From positions 1 to 5,751 of the forward strand of contig DHQM01000009.1 in the NCBI GenBank assembly GCA_002408105.1: 5,751 bases of DNA, in the 5' to 3' direction. Source of the DNA: Gammaproteobacteria bacterium UBA5338. Lineage in GTDB: Bacteria; Pseudomonadota; Gammaproteobacteria; Pseudomonadales; UBA5862. A program made the position numbers and the translations under genes. Shown piece after piece: positions 4,230 through 5,751 of this stretch. Numbering within the stretch: the stretch's first letter is position 1; each line of letters opens with the position of its first letter. The notes beneath the pieces were generated by a model. It was not told where the DNA came from, ran no database searches, and saw only the letters and a program-made list of their open reading frames with translations.

Positions 4230-5737
4230 CCACCCCGAAACCAGTCACTCCCGCCTTTGTCTGTATCCTGGCATTGCTCTGGAGCGCAGCGGCATCCGCA
4301 GGCCCCGGCGTCTGCACCAACGCGTCCGGTGCGGACACTCCCCGACCCTGGACCGGCCAGGGCGTACTCACCCGGTGGCACGCCCCCTGCGTCTGGTCCG
4401 AAGAGCAGCGTGCCCTGGCACTGGTTCCAGCGCCGACGCGCTCCGCCACGGCTCGCGAGCGAGCCATCCGGGATGTCATCACACCGATCTTTCGCGCAAC
4501 GCTGACCTTAGTTGTCGCCGTTCTGGTGGTGTTTTTGCTGCGCCACCTGCTCTTCAGCTTCAATCGGATGTTCGGACGCCAGCGCCACCCCTACCTGGAC
4601 ATCGACACGGCAGATTGGCCGCAGGTTGCGGTACTCGTGCCCTGCCACAATGAGTCAGCGGTTGTGGAACGCGCCCTTGGCGCCCTGGTGGAGGTGGATT
4701 ACCCGGAGGGGCGACTGCGCGTTATTCCGATCGATGACCGCTCGAGCGACGACACGCGCGAACGAATCCTCGCGTTTGCGCAGAGACACCCGGATGTGGT
4801 GTTTCCATACCTCCGTGATGCCGGCATGCCTGGCAAGTCGGCTGTATTGAGCGAGGTGTCCCCAATGCTCGAAGCCGAGGTCTTGATCGTGTTCGACGCC
4901 GATTACATCCCCGGCCGCGGGCTGATCAAGCAGCTGGTGGCGCCATTTTTCGACCCCGAAGTGGGTGCTGTCATGGGCCGGGTCGTGCCCCACAACACGG
5001 GCCACAATTTGCTGACTCGGCTGCTCGATCTCGAACGTGCAGCCGGGTATCAGGTCGACCAGCAGGCGCGCATGAACCTCGGACTCATTCCACTGTACGG
5101 CGGCACAGTCGGTGGTGTGCGCCGCTCTGCCCTCGAAACCGTGGGCGGCTGGGACCCGCTCGCGCTCGCGGAGGACACCGACATCACCTTCCGGCTGCTG
5201 CTGGCCGGGTACAAGACCGTCTACCAAAACCGCTCCGAATGCTACGAGGAGGTCCCCGAAACCTGGCCGAGCCGCAACCGGCAGATCATGCGCTGGGCGA
5301 GGGGACACAACCAGGTCTTTTTCAGGGCGCTGTTACCGGTGGCCGCAAGCCGCAGGCTCAACTGGAAAGAACGGCTCGATGGCCTCGCTCTGCTGTCGGT
5401 CTACCTGCTGGCGCCACTGATGCTTGTGGGTGCGGTGGCAGCAATCGGTTTGTACTACCTCGGCAGCGAATACCTGTCCACCACTTGGCTCGCCATTGCC
5501 GGAATGGTGGCGTTCAACTGCCTTGGTAATTTCGCCGCCTTCCATCAAGTGGCCGCGGCGGTGCAACTCGACCAAGGCGGACGGCGTATCCGACTGCTGC
5601 CCTTCGCGCTGCTCAGTTTCGTGAGCAACCTGGTGAGCATTACCCGCTCCACTTACCACCAGCTGCGACAGGACGGTAATGGCAGGCGTCGCCCCCCCGA
5701 CTGGCACAAAACCGAGCGCTCAGGAGACCCTCGTTGA
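4226..5737 (+). CDS. Processive-type family 2 glycosyltransferase, membrane-bound
   Basis: This 503-residue enzyme should add sugars from a nucleotide-sugar donor to a growing chain at the inner membrane. All GT2 landmarks are present: VLVPCHNES (136-144), DDRSSDDT (170-177), GKSAVLSE (203-210), the metal-binding DAD (224-226), AEDTD (315-319, with the catalytic-type Asp) and QIMRW (353-357, the QxxRW motif of processive synthases such as cellulose, hyaluronan and poly-GlcNAc synthases). Carboxyl-terminal helices lie at about 385-411, 419-445 and 455-475. The amino end is unusual for the class: a signal-like segment (10-25, AASA then GPG) and about 65 residues with C30 and C55, before a helix at 92-111 that leads into the catalytic domain. 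The start ATG at 4226 overlaps the upstream stop as ATGA; the frame is open to 4118, but a start there would add 36 residues over the upstream gene. Donor and product cannot be told from sequence. Confidence 0.9.
   Translation: MTTPKPVTPAFVCILALLWSAAASAGPGVCTNASGADTPRPWTGQGVLTRWHAPCVWSEEQRALALVPAPTRSATARERAIRDVITPIFRATLTLVVAVLVVFLLRHLLFSFNRMFGRQRHPYLDIDTADWPQVAVLVPCHNESAVVERALGALVEVDYPEGRLRVIPIDDRSSDDTRERILAFAQRHPDVVFPYLRDAGMPGKSAVLSEVSPMLEAEVLIVFDADYIPGRGLIKQLVAPFFDPEVGAVMGRVVPHNTGHNLLTRLLDLERAAGYQVDQQARMNLGLIPLYGGTVGGVRRSALETVGGWDPLALAEDTDITFRLLLAGYKTVYQNRSECYEEVPETWPSRNRQIMRWARGHNQVFFRALLPVAASRRLNWKERLDGLALLSVYLLAPLMLVGAVAAIGLYYLGSEYLSTTWLAIAGMVAFNCLGNFAAFHQVAAAVQLDQGGRRIRLLPFALLSFVSNLVSITRSTYHQLRQDGNGRRRPPDWHKTERSGDPR
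5722..5736 (+). promoter_or_regulatory. Ribosome binding site of the next gene
   Basis: AGGAG at 5722-5726 lies ten bases before the ATG at 5737. It is the best Shine-Dalgarno match in the operon and is inside the end of the glycosyltransferase gene, which argues that a further gene begins at 5737. Confidence 0.6.
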
Positions 5738-5751
5738 TGGCTTGGTCCTTT
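5737..5751 (+). CDS. Start of next operon gene, cut by the window edge
   Basis: Only five codons, reading MAWSF, are inside the window, so the product is unknown. The ATG shares its A with the TGA stop of the glycosyltransferase gene (TGATG, 5735-5739) and has AGGAG ten bases upstream, both typical of a coupled operon gene. In Escherichia coli the related genes yaiO and yaiP lie near yaiS, a predicted deacetylase, so a sugar-modifying enzyme is one reasonable guess. Confidence 0.55.

Noticed and set aside
4655..5308. Long minus-strand open frame (217 codons) opposite the glycosyltransferase
   Set aside because: It is antisense to conserved catalytic motifs of the glycosyltransferase, and its translation has no family character. 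Long antisense frames are expected in high-GC genes.

Overview
The window is a dense, high-GC stretch of bacterial DNA. It holds six complete protein genes and the first codons of a seventh. Gene style (ATGA and TGATG overlaps, Shine-Dalgarno starts), an outer-membrane beta-barrel with a terminal phenylalanine, and a YaiO-type barrel next to a family 2 glycosyltransferase indicate a Gram-negative proteobacterium. A gammaproteobacterium is most likely, but no marker gene fixes the lineage. No RNA genes, insertion sequences, CRISPR arrays or phage genes are visible.

Layout, left to right. Positions 1-132 hold no gene I can support. A small four-helix membrane protein of the CopD type runs leftward (594-133). 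After a 238-base divergent spacer, a metal-dependent TIM-barrel protein of the xylose isomerase / AP endonuclease 2 superfamily runs rightward (833-1681). It converges on an Hsp20 small heat-shock protein (2266-1763), and the 81-base gap between the two stops carries hairpins that may end both transcripts. A second 238-base divergent spacer (2267-2504) separates hsp20 from a rightward operon.

The rightward operon is tightly packed. It comprises a YaiO-like outer-membrane barrel (2505-3404), an unrecognised six-helix inner-membrane protein (3411-4229, 6 bases after the previous stop), a processive-type family 2 glycosyltransferase (4226-5737, 4-base ATGA overlap) and the start of another gene (5737 onward, 1-base TGATG overlap with a good ribosome binding site). 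The glycosyltransferase could polymerise a sugar chain and move it across the inner membrane, and the barrel could let it leave the cell. The six-helix protein is the unassigned part. This is inferred from families and gene order.

The most interesting regulatory signal lies upstream of hsp20. A sigma-32-like promoter (2354-2382) should give an 80-base leader with two hairpins. The second hairpin pairs the hsp20 ribosome binding site across a G-G mismatch, resembling the melting hairpin of ROSE RNA thermometers.
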